Assembly: GCA_964569055.1 (NCBI GenBank)
Contig: CAZMSZ010000168.1
Coordinates: 1-15,130 of the forward strand
Length of the DNA stretch: 15,130 bases
Direction: 5' to 3'
From: JAWLGW01 sp964569055
GTDB lineage: Bacteria; Planctomycetota; J058
In this document: positions 7,220 through 13,700 of the stretch, piece after piece
How the letters are laid out: each line of letters opens with the position of its first letter
Position numbering within the stretch: position 1 is the stretch's first letter
The notes under the pieces: generated by a model
Database searches by the model: none
Told to the model about the DNA's origin: nothing
The model's input: the letters and a program-made list of their open reading frames with translations, nothing else
Position numbers and translations under genes: made by a program

Positions 7220-7786
7220 CCGGATCCGCCCCAGCTCCTCGTAGCGCAGCGCGGCCGCGAGCGGGAGCGGGCGCACCGAGAGCAGCGCGCGCAGGGTCGG
7301 CAGCTCGGCGCAGCGGAGCGCGAGGTCGTCGAGGAGCGGGTCGGGGTAGCAGGTCGAGCCCAGGTAGACGATGGTCGCGCCGTCGAGCGCGGTCCGGCGA
7401 GCGTCCTCGCGGCGCAGCACCAGGCGGCGGCGCAGCTCGGCCGCACCCGCGGGATCGAGCCGGGCGAGCAGGCGGCCCAGCGCCTCGAGCGCCACCCGGT
7501 GGCGGAACGGCGACAGCTCGACCCCCACCGCGCGGCCGACCGGGGTGGTGCACACCGCCTGGACCACCAGCTTGCCCGTGCCCGAGCCGAGGTCGTACAG
7601 CGCGTCGGCGGGGGTGGGCGCCAGCCAGCGGAGCAGGCGCGCCGCCGAGTCCGAGGGGAGCTCCCCGTAGGCCGAGGCGCCCTCGCCCGCGGCGCGATCG
7701 ACCGCGTCGCGGTCGTCCTCGGGGGCGTCGTAGCCGCCGGGGAGGTCCTCGTAGACCGCCTCCCACCCGGGGTCGAGCGGCGGCAC
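7220..7786 (-). CDS. DOT1-like class I SAM methyltransferase (3' end lost in gap)
   Basis: The visible 189 residues contain a Rossmann-fold methyltransferase. YGELPSDSAARLLRWL (from Tyr40) precedes the SAM loop DLGSGTGKLVVQAV (residues 65-78) and the acidic strand end GVELSP (Glu90). A later strand is TIVYLGSTCYPDPLL. The order YGE, then DLGSGTG, then GVE recalls the DOT1 histone-methylase fold, which in bacteria marks uncharacterised protein methyltransferases; the substrate is unknown. The GTG start at 7786 lies 15 bases after the rho stop codon on the same strand and has no strong ribosome site, so it is probably read from the coaE-rho transcript. The reading frame is open into the N block, so the C-terminus is missing from the assembly. 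Confidence 0.75.
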
Positions 7787-7801
7787 GGGCGGACCGCGCC
7801 T

Positions 7802-9583
7802 CTAGAACTGCGCCGTCTGTGGGTTCACGTTCATGAGGAACTCGGCGTTGGTCTTGAAGCTCTTGAGCTTGCCCTTGAGCAGGGTCATGGCCTCGACCGG
7901 GTTCATCTCGTTGAGCACCTTGCGCAGCACCCAGATCCGCTTGAGCTCCTCGGGGTCGAGCAGGAGCTCCTCCTTGCGCGTGCCCGAGCGGCGGACCTCG
8001 ATCGCCGGCCAGATCCGGCGGTCGGCCAGCGTGCGGTCGAGGTGGAGCTCCATGTTGCCGGTGCCCTTGAACTCCTCGAAGATCACCTCGTCCATGCGCG
8101 AGTTGGTCTCGATCAGCGCGGTGGCGATGATCGTGAGCGAGCCGCCGAACTCGATGTTCCGCGCCGCGCCGAAGAACCGCTTGGGCCCCTTGAGCGCGTT
8201 GGCGTCCACGCCGCCCGACAGGATCTTGCCCGAGTGGGGGACCTCGGTGTTGTAGGCGCGCCCCAGGCGGGTGATCGAGTCGAGCAGGATCACCACGTCC
8301 TTGCCGTACTCGACCATGCGCTTGGCCTTGTTGATCACCATCTCCGCCACCTGCACGTGGCGCGCGGCGGACTCGTCGAAGGTCGAGGCGATCACCTCGG
8401 CCGGGACGGTCCGCTCCATGTCGGTGACCTCCTCGGGGCGCTCGTCGATCAGGAGGATGATCAGCGTGCACTCGGGGTTGTGCTTGACGATCGAGTTGGC
8501 CAGCTTCTGCAGCAGGACCGTCTTGCCCGTGCGCGGCGGCGCCACGATCAGCCCGCGCTGCCCCTTACCGATCGGGGTCAGCAGGTCCATGATCCGCATC
8601 TCGAGGTCGCCCGGGTCGCCCGTCTCGAGCGTGAGCCGCTCCTCGGGGTAGAGCGGGGTCAGGTCGTCGAAGTGCGGCACCTCGGCCAGCTTCTCGGGGG
8701 CCTCGCCGTTGATCGTCTCGATGTGCGCGAGCGCCACGTAGCGCTCGTCGGGCTGGGGCGGGCGGATCACCCCGCGCACGAGGTTGCCGGTGCGCAGGCC
8801 GTAGCGGCGGATCTGCGAGGGCGCGAGGTAGATGTTGTCGGGGCTCGGCAGGTAGCTGTACTCGGGCGAGCGGAGGAAGCCGAACCCGTCGGGGAGGATC
8901 TCGAGCACGCCCTCGCCGTAGGTCGTCCCGCGCCGGTTGTTGCGGATGATCTGGAAGATCAGCTCGTGCTTCTTGAGCCCGGTGCGGGCCGCCACCCCGA
9001 AGTCGCGGCCGACGTCCCACAGCTCCTTGATCCGCATGCGCTGCAGCTCGCCGATGTCGAGCGACTTGCCCGCGGGCAGCCGCTCGTCGTCCACCGCGCC
9101 CTCGGCTCGGCCGGCCGGCTCGGCGCGGCCGCCCGGGCCGCCCCGGCGGCCGCCGCGGCGGTCCCCGTGGCGAGCGCGCCCAGGAGGCGCGGGCGCGGGG
9201 CGGGCGGGAGCAGGGCGCCGGGGCTCCTCGTCCTCCTCCTCCTCGTCTTCGTCGAGCTCGTCCTCGTCCTCGTCGAGCTCGTCCTCCTCCTCGTCGAGCT
9301 CGTCCTCCTCCTCGCGCGCGGGAGCGCGCCGCGCACCCCGCGCCGCGGGGCGCCCGACCTCGTCCTCCTCGTCCTCCTCGTCGCGCTCGGCCGGCGCCGG
9401 GCGGGGCGCCTTCTTGCGCGGGCGCCGCGAGCGGCCCGACGCCTCGCGGTCGCCGGCCTCGCCGGTCTCCTCGCTCTCGAGGAGGCCGACCTCGGGCTTC
9501 TTGCCGCGCGGTCGGCCGCGCGCCCCCGACGAGGTGCGCTTACCGCCGCGGCTCGACGTGCTGTGCCCAGAATCGTTCGACAT
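7802..9583 (-). CDS. rho: Transcription termination factor Rho with long charged N-terminal extension
   Basis: This is the hexameric RNA helicase that ends transcription. The C-terminal 420 residues are typical. LDIGELQRMRIKELWDVGRD (from about 175) starts the Rho N-terminal domain. An RNA-binding cold-shock-type domain (GVLEILPDGFGFLRSPEYSY) follows, then Walker A (LIVAPPRTGKT, Lys354), Walker B (VVILLDSITRLGRAYN, Asp435) and the Q/R-loop region SGGVDANALKGPKRFFGAARN. E. coli Rho has 419 residues and this has 593. The extra about 170 N-terminal residues are low-complexity: a basic stretch, an almost pure Glu/Asp/Leu tract (residues 91-120), then Arg/Gly/Pro-rich sequence. The ATG at 9583 follows GGAGA. 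It overlaps the end of coaE by 44 bases, and a methyltransferase gene follows. Confidence 0.97.
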   Translation of the reverse strand: MSNDSGHSTSSRGGKRTSSGARGRPRGKKPEVGLLESEETGEAGDREASGRSRRPRKKAPRPAPAERDEEDEEDEVGRPAARGARRAPAREEEDELDEEEDELDEDEDELDEDEEEEDEEPRRPAPARPAPAPPGRARHGDRRGGRRGGPGGRAEPAGRAEGAVDDERLPAGKSLDIGELQRMRIKELWDVGRDFGVAARTGLKKHELIFQIIRNNRRGTTYGEGVLEILPDGFGFLRSPEYSYLPSPDNIYLAPSQIRRYGLRTGNLVRGVIRPPQPDERYVALAHIETINGEAPEKLAEVPHFDDLTPLYPEERLTLETGDPGDLEMRIMDLLTPIGKGQRGLIVAPPRTGKTVLLQKLANSIVKHNPECTLIILLIDERPEEVTDMERTVPAEVIASTFDESAARHVQVAEMVINKAKRMVEYGKDVVILLDSITRLGRAYNTEVPHSGKILSGGVDANALKGPKRFFGAARNIEFGGSLTIIATALIETNSRMDEVIFEEFKGTGNMELHLDRTLADRRIWPAIEVRRSGTRKEELLLDPEELKRIWVLRKVLNEMNPVEAMTLLKGKLKSFKTNAEFLMNVNPQTAQF

Positions 9584-10328
9584 GGCTCTCCGTCTCCGCG
9601 AGGTCCCCGTCGTTGGGCACCACGCCATCCGCCGCCCGCCGCTTGGCGTCGAGCGGGGCCTGCTGCGCCTCTCGGCGGTCGAGCTCGCCCGGCTCCCAGC
9701 CCCGCCCGGCCGCGCGCCGCCGGCGAACGTCGAGGCTGGCATCCACGAACAGGACGAGGTCGTAGCCGCCCTCGACCATCTGCATCTTGTCCGCGACCGC
9801 CGCGTCGATCACGACTACGCGCCGCGCCCGCCCGGGCGGCACCCGCGCCGCCTCGAGCGCCGCGCGCACGCGCTCGCCCACGCGAGGGTGCAGCAGCTCC
9901 TCGAGCCAGCGCAGGGCCTCGGGGTCGCGGAACACGATCGCGGCGATCGCCTTGCGGTCGAGCGCCCCGCCGGGGCCCTCCACCTGCTGGCCGAACCGCT
10001 CGCGCACCTGGGCGCGCACGGCCGGCTCCTCGAGCGCGGCGTGGGCGAACGCGTCGCAGTCGAGCGGCTCCGCCCCGCGCGCGGCCAACAAGCCGGTCAC
10101 GGTGGACTTGCCGCTCGCGATCCCGCCCTGCACGAGGATCGTGAGCGGGAGGCGGCCGGACGCCTCAGCGGTTGGGGTGGGGCTGGCCTGGCTAATGGGA
10201 TCGCTCGGAGGAGGGGAGGGTCGCCCGGCGCTTCCCGGCGGCGCTGCGACGGAGCGCGGGGAACGCGACCCCGCGGCCGGAGGCGGTGCGACGGGGAGCT
10301 TTATGCGGCAAGGGGGCCAGGACGTCAA
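9540..10328 (-). CDS. coaE: Dephospho-CoA kinase (start uncertain)
   Basis: CoaE phosphorylates dephospho-CoA, the last step of coenzyme A synthesis. The protein has the P-loop GGIASGKST directly after strand 1 (LTILVQ), the segment DCDAFAHAALEEPAVRAQVRERFG, then LDRKAIAAIVFRDPEALRWLEELLHP, VVVIDAAVADK and the phosphate-loop-type DLVLFVDAS. All are in family order and about 200 residues long. The start is a problem. No ATG or GTG precedes the first strand in frame; the only conventional codon upstream is a TTG at 10328, which coincides with a good -35 box and would add about 60 low-complexity residues. A GTG at 10133 would remove most of strand 1. A rare ATT or ATC start, or the TTG, is needed. 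The stop overlaps rho by 44 bases, so the two are co-expressed. Confidence 0.85.
   Translation of the reverse strand: MTSWPPCRIKLPVAPPPAAGSRSPRSVAAPPGSAGRPSPPPSDPISQASPTPTAEASGRLPLTILVQGGIASGKSTVTGLLAARGAEPLDCDAFAHAALEEPAVRAQVRERFGQQVEGPGGALDRKAIAAIVFRDPEALRWLEELLHPRVGERVRAALEAARVPPGRARRVVVIDAAVADKMQMVEGGYDLVLFVDASLDVRRRRAAGRGWEPGELDRREAQQAPLDAKRRAADGVVPNDGDLAETESHVERFWAQHVEPRR
10300..10328 (-). promoter_or_regulatory. Sigma-70-type promoter for coaE-rho
   Basis: On the minus strand TTGACG (10328-10323, five of six matches to TTGACA) is separated by exactly 17 bases from CATAAA (10305-10300, four of six to TATAAT). This is the best sigma-70-type match I found by eye in the window. Transcription would start near 10293, about 150 bases before the CoaE P-loop, and continue into rho. 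Confidence 0.55.
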
Positions 10329-10360
10329 GCCCGAACCGCGGCCCCGGCGCGCGACGGGCC

Positions 10361-10391
10361 GGGCGATGGCGTCATCGCCTCGTCATCGCCC
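10361..10391. repeat. Inverted plus direct repeat between divergent promoters
   Basis: GGCGATG (10362-10368) pairs with CATCGCC at 10373-10379 (4-base loop) or, as GGGCGATG (10361-10368), with CATCGCCC at 10384-10391. The right arm is therefore present twice as a direct repeat of CGTCATCGCC. The element sits about 32 bases from each of the two outward-facing candidate promoters, a natural place for an operator serving both. Confidence 0.4.
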
Positions 10392-10424
10392 TACCACCTG
10401 CGCGTACTCAATGACTTATGGTGT

Positions 10425-10453
10425 TGCTCCCGCGCCCGAACCACGCTTAGAAT
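10425..10453 (+). promoter_or_regulatory. Candidate promoter for the coiled-coil/BRCT-like gene
   Basis: TAGAAT (10448-10453, five of six to TATAAT) with TTGCTC (10425-10430, weak beyond TTG) at a 17-base spacing. It would give a leader of about 65 bases before the ATG at 10526, which has its own AAGGAAG ribosome site. Confidence 0.45.
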
Positions 10454-10525
10454 GCGCCCCGCTCTGATCGAGTCGCCCCAGGCGCGCTGGGCGCGGTCGG
10501 GGATCCAGACCGAAGGAAGAACGTT

Positions 10526-11869
10526 ATGACGCGGGGCAGCGGCGGGTCCACGGTCTACTTGGTGGGCCTGATCTTCGCGATTCTCGTCTCCATGGGCCTC
10601 CTCCTGGTGTGCTACCGGCTCAACCAGGACGTGGTCGACAAGGAGATGCAGATCAGCAAGGAGATCAAGAAGTACGAGGCCGAGGTGGAGCGCGTCAAGG
10701 CGCTCACCCAGGAGATCAAGGGGATCCGCGAGCTCGTGGTCGGCGAGAACCGCGAGGTGCGCAAGGACCACTTCGAGACCACGATCCTCAACGAGGCCAA
10801 CAAGCGCCTCAAGCAGATCCTCTCCGACGAGTGGATCGCGACCGAGGACTGGCGGAACATCCAGGACCAGCAGATCAAGGGCATCTGGGAGAAGATGGCC
10901 CAGTACAAGGGTGAGGACCGCCCGTTCACCAACCTGGCCCAGCTCTACAACGAGCTGCTCGACCAGCTGTGGGCGGTGATCCACATCATCCCGCGCCTGC
11001 GCTTCGAGCGCATCCGCGCCCGCGAGGAGGTCGAGTCGATCCGCAAGGACCTCGACAACGTGCGGCGCGAGAAGCAGAAGGAGATCGAGGACCTGCGCAG
11101 CCGCCTGAGCCGCACCGACGACCAGCTCCTCAATCAGGCGCGCCGCTACGACCAGGAGAAGAAGCGGCTGCAGGACGAGAAGGACGCGGTCCTCGGCGAG
11201 ATCACCCGGCTCAACCGCGACAACGGGCTGCGCGTGGCGCGGCTCGAGAGCGAGATCGCCCAGCTCGAGGGCAAGATCAAGGACCTCACCAAGAAGAAGC
11301 GCAAGAGCTTCGCCGAGCACACCGAGGCGGACGGCGAGGTGGTCTACGCCGACCCGACGCTCGGCTACGCCTGGATCAACCTCGGCAGCAGCCACGGCGT
11401 GCGCCCGAACCTGCGCTTCCAGGCCTACCAGTTCATCAAGGGCGGCCGGCAGCGGGTGAAGGGCGTGCTCGAGGTGCGCAAGGTCGAGGGCGACATGTCC
11501 CAGTGCGCGATCCTCGAGAACGAGGAGGTCCAGGACCCGATCACCGGCGAGCACCTGATCGTGCCCGACCCCGACGACCCGGTGGTCAAGGGCGACCTGA
11601 TCCGCAACCCGTTCTTCGACGCCGAGGAGCAGCGGGTGTTCGTGTTCCTGGGCAAGCGGCTGACCAACCGCAACTACAACCTGCCCGAGGTGCAGCGGAA
11701 GATCGCCGAGTTCGGCGGCCGGGTCGACAACGACGTCTCGATCGAGACGGACTTCGTGATCCTGCTCGGCGAGGGCCAGGAGGACTTCCAGGCCCAGTTC
11801 GACCGCGCCGCCCAGTACGGCGTGGTGTTCATGCGCGAGGAAGAGCTGCTCGAATACCTCGGACGCTGA
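10526..11869 (+). CDS. Membrane-anchored coiled-coil protein with C-terminal BRCT-like domain
   Basis: I do not recognise a named family for this 447-residue protein. One membrane helix (about residues 9-30, VYLVGLIFAILVSMGLLLVCY) follows a short N-terminus. A long, strongly charged coiled coil follows to about residue 260 (EIKKYEAEVERVKALTQEIK, later LARLESEIAQLEGKIKDL-type heptads), broken by a Trp-containing segment around 100-150. A small beta domain follows (GEVVYADPTLGYAWINLGSS, GVRPNLRFQAYQF), similar in style to MreC or FlgT C-terminal beta modules. The last 77 residues (from 371) look like a BRCT fold: FLGKRLT, EFGGRVDNDVSIETDFVILG and AAQYGVVFMREEELLEYL. The ATG at 10526 has AAGGA 8 bases upstream. 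It is monocistronic, flanked by a candidate promoter and a hairpin. Few Arg/Lys flank the helix, so topology is uncertain. Confidence 0.88.
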   Translation: MTRGSGGSTVYLVGLIFAILVSMGLLLVCYRLNQDVVDKEMQISKEIKKYEAEVERVKALTQEIKGIRELVVGENREVRKDHFETTILNEANKRLKQILSDEWIATEDWRNIQDQQIKGIWEKMAQYKGEDRPFTNLAQLYNELLDQLWAVIHIIPRLRFERIRAREEVESIRKDLDNVRREKQKEIEDLRSRLSRTDDQLLNQARRYDQEKKRLQDEKDAVLGEITRLNRDNGLRVARLESEIAQLEGKIKDLTKKKRKSFAEHTEADGEVVYADPTLGYAWINLGSSHGVRPNLRFQAYQFIKGGRQRVKGVLEVRKVEGDMSQCAILENEEVQDPITGEHLIVPDPDDPVVKGDLIRNPFFDAEEQRVFVFLGKRLTNRNYNLPEVQRKIAEFGGRVDNDVSIETDFVILLGEGQEDFQAQFDRAAQYGVVFMREEELLEYLGR

Positions 11870-11888
11870 CCGGTTCGCCCCGAGCGCC

Positions 11889-11926
11889 ACGCGAGGCCCC
11901 GCCCCCCCGGGCGGGGCCTCTCGCGT
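11889..11926 (+). terminator. Strong GC-rich terminator hairpin
   Basis: GAGGCCCCGCCC (11893-11904) and GGGCGGGGCCTC (11909-11920) form a perfect 12-bp stem with a CCCC loop. Alternatively ACGCGAG (11889-11895) pairs with CTCGCGT (11920-11926), lengthening the stem to 16 bp with a two-base bulge. It lies 20 bases after the stop codon at 11869. No T-tract follows, so it is a strong hairpin but not a textbook intrinsic terminator. Confidence 0.7.
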
Positions 11927-11934
11927 TCCGGAGC

Positions 11935-12239
11935 GGTCGAAGCGCGTCGCCGAGCTCATCGCTTCCGGGGACGGGCCGAAGCGGGTCGCGAACCTTGATC
12001 GCCCGGGGCGACGGCCGAAGCGGGTCGCGAACCTTGATCGCCCGGGGCGACGGTCGAAGCGGGTCGCCGAACCACTGAATCGCCCGAGGCGACGGTCGAA
12101 GCGGGCGCCGAGCTCATCGATCGATTCGCCCGGGGCGCCGGTCGAAGCGGGCCAGCGAACCATGGATTCGCCCGGGGCGCCGGTCGAAGCGGGTCCTCGA
12201 ACCATGGATTCGCCCGGGGCAGCGGTCGAAGCGGCCTCG
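11935..12239. repeat. Array of seven and a half imperfect 39-46 bp tandem repeats
   Basis: Units begin at 11935, 11974, 12013, 12052, 12094, 12140, 12182 and 12224 (the last partial), with lengths 39, 39, 39, 42, 46, 42 and 42. Each has a head GGTCGAAGCGGG or close variant, a variable middle of about 12-18 bases, and a tail close to TCGCCCGGGGCG, which is nearly palindromic. Units 2 and 3 are identical. The middles fall into types: GAGCTCATCG in units 1 and 5, GAACCTTGATCG in 2 and 3, and GAACCATGGATTCG in 6 and 7. The 46-base unit is explained by an extra ATCG tetranucleotide. No gene is credible in this stretch. Confidence 0.92.
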
Positions 12240-12251
12240 TTCCGACGCAGT

Positions 12252-12312
12252 GCGGATTTCGCGTTCTCGCGACCCCGTGTGCGAGCCCCAAGGCGAGCTC
12301 CGCGAAATCCGC
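12252..12312. repeat. Perfect 12-bp inverted repeat with internal hairpin upstream of tatC
   Basis: GCGGATTTCGCG (12252-12263) and CGCGAAATCCGC (12301-12312) are exact reverse complements separated by 37 bases. Inside, CTCGC (12266-12270) can pair with GCGAG at 12281-12285 or at 12293-12297. The right arm ends four bases before the TATACT box, so the element covers the place where a -35 and operator would be. AT-containing arms are unusual in this GC-rich setting. Confidence 0.75.
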
Positions 12313-12315
12313 CCG

Positions 12316-12329
12316 TATACTTGGGCCCC
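12316..12329 (+). promoter_or_regulatory. TATACT -10 box, probable leaderless start of tatC
   Basis: TATACT (12316-12321) matches TATAAT at five of six positions and lies 8 bases before the GTG at 12330, with no Shine-Dalgarno between. Transcription would begin at or within a base or two of the start codon. There is no recognisable -35 at 17 bases; that position lies in the inverted repeat. Confidence 0.45.
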
Positions 12330-13700
12330 GTGAGCGATGACGACCCGCGCATGACGATCGGGCAGCACCTCGAGGCGCTGCGCTGGCACGTGCTGCGCTG
12401 CGTGGGGTACGTGGCCGCGGCGCTCGTGGTGTGCCTGATCTTCCAGAGCCGCCTGATGCAGTGGGCGACCTGGCCGCACCGGCGGGTGGTGAGCGCCCTC
12501 GCCGAGGAGGTGCAGCTCGAGGAGGCGCCGCCCGCGCTGCAGGACCTGATCGCGGGGGCGAACCGCCGGGACATGGCGCTGGCGAGGGGCCTCGAGGCGG
12601 CGCGCCGCAAGGAGGCCAGCCTGCGCGAGGCGCTCGAGCCCTCGCAGGGCCGGCTGGAGGAGCTCGCCGCCGAGCAGGCCGCGCTCGAGGTCGAGCTCGA
12701 GGCGCTGCTCGCCGAGGCCGAGGCCATGGCCGACCCGCCCGAGCGCGCCGCGCTGACCGCGCTGGCCGAGCGCCGCGCGGCGCTCGAGGCCCGGGTGGCG
12801 GCGCTCCACGGGCGCGTCGAGCAGGAGGTGCACCCCTTCATGGACCGCCACGCGCGGGTCATGCGCTACGAGCTGGTGCAGCTCCGCTATCAGGAGGGGT
12901 TCCTCGCGTTCGTGAAGCTGGCGCTGGTGTCCGCCCTGTTCGTGGCCTCGCCGCTGGTGGCGCGCGAGCTGTGGAAGTTCGTGGCGGTGGGGCTCTACCC
13001 CGACGAGAAGCGCTACGTGCACCTGTTCGCGCCGCTCACGTTCGGGGCGTTCGTGGTGGGCGCGGCCTTCGGCTACGCGGTGCTGATCCCGCTCGGGCTG
13101 CGGTTCCTCGCCACCTACCCCCCGCCGGAGCTGGTGGCCGGGACGTTCTCACTCTCCGACTACCTCTCGCTGTTCATCACGCTCACCCTGCTGGTCGGCT
13201 GCGTGTTCGAGCTGCCGCTGGTGATGTGCTTCCTGAGCCTGATCCGCGTGGTCAGCACCGAGCAGTACCGGGCGTTCCGGCGTTACTTCGTCCTGGTGGC
13301 CTTCGTCGTGGCGGCCGTGCTCACCCCGCCCGACCCGGTCACGCAGACGCTGATGGCGGTCCCCATGCTCGGCCTGTACGAGGTGGGGATCCTCCTCTCC
13401 GCGTTCGTGCGCCGCCGCGACGAGCCCGCGCCCCTCGAGGACGACGGCGCCGCGCCCGCCCCGGCGCTCCCCGCGAGCGACGACGCCGCCACCGCGCCGC
13501 CGCCCGCGCCGACGGCGGTCGCACCGGTGCTCGCGCCTCCCGCCCACGAGACCGTGGCGCGCCCGCCCCGCCATCTGCTGGCGCTCGAGCCGGACGACGC
13601 GACGCTGGCCAGGGCGCCCGACGGCGAGGACGATGCGCCGGCCTCCGATCCCGACCCGGGCCCGCCCGAAGGGGGCTCTCCCAGCGAAGGGACTGCATGA
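12330..13700 (+). CDS. tatC: Twin-arginine translocase TatC with coiled-coil insertion and long C-terminal tail
   Basis: TatC is the inner-membrane receptor for folded proteins with twin-arginine signal peptides. Family segments are clear: TIGQHLEALRWHVLRC before helix 1, FVASPLVARELWKFVAVGLYPDEKRY, GYAVLIPLGLRFLATYPPPE, SLSDYLSLFITLTLLVGCVFELPLVM and AAVLTPPDPVTQTLMAVPM. At 456 residues it is far longer than E. coli TatC (258). About 120 extra residues (roughly 58-188) sit in the first periplasmic loop and form an Ala/Glu/Leu-rich helical hairpin or coiled coil. A tail of about 100 Ala/Pro/Asp-rich residues follows the last helix. The E. coli Glu15 position reads Ala16 (HLEALR), with a Glu one place earlier; the E. 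coli Glu103 equivalent is Glu226. GTG 12330 is preferred over ATG 12351 because of the -10 box. It overlaps the next gene by ATGA. No tatA or tatB is nearby. Confidence 0.93.
   Translation: MSDDDPRMTIGQHLEALRWHVLRCVGYVAAALVVCLIFQSRLMQWATWPHRRVVSALAEEVQLEEAPPALQDLIAGANRRDMALARGLEAARRKEASLREALEPSQGRLEELAAEQAALEVELEALLAEAEAMADPPERAALTALAERRAALEARVAALHGRVEQEVHPFMDRHARVMRYELVQLRYQEGFLAFVKLALVSALFVASPLVARELWKFVAVGLYPDEKRYVHLFAPLTFGAFVVGAAFGYAVLIPLGLRFLATYPPPELVAGTFSLSDYLSLFITLTLLVGCVFELPLVMCFLSLIRVVSTEQYRAFRRYFVLVAFVVAAVLTPPDPVTQTLMAVPMLGLYEVGILLSAFVRRRDEPAPLEDDGAAPAPALPASDDAATAPPPAPTAVAPVLAPPAHETVARPPRHLLALEPDDATLARAPDGEDDAPASDPDPGPPEGGSPSEGTA

Noticed and set aside
7106..10144. Plus-strand open frame spanning the N block and antisense to rho and coaE
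   Set aside because: It crosses 100 Ns and is antisense to two well-supported genes.
11935..12239. CRISPR-like appearance of the 39-46 bp repeats
   Set aside because: The middles between conserved parts are short (about 12-18 bases), alike among units and not unique, the conserved parts themselves vary, and no cas gene is present. It is an ordinary imperfect tandem array.
11956..12291. Minus-strand open frame giving 14-residue peptide repeats (PLRPAPRANPWF type)
   Set aside because: It starts with TTG, has no ribosome site, shifts register at the 46-base unit, and its repeats simply follow from unit lengths divisible by three.
10391..12862. Very long minus-strand open frame across the BRCT-like gene, repeats and tatC
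   Set aside because: It lies antisense to two recognised genes, runs through an intergenic repeat array and shows no domain. High G+C explains the lack of stops.
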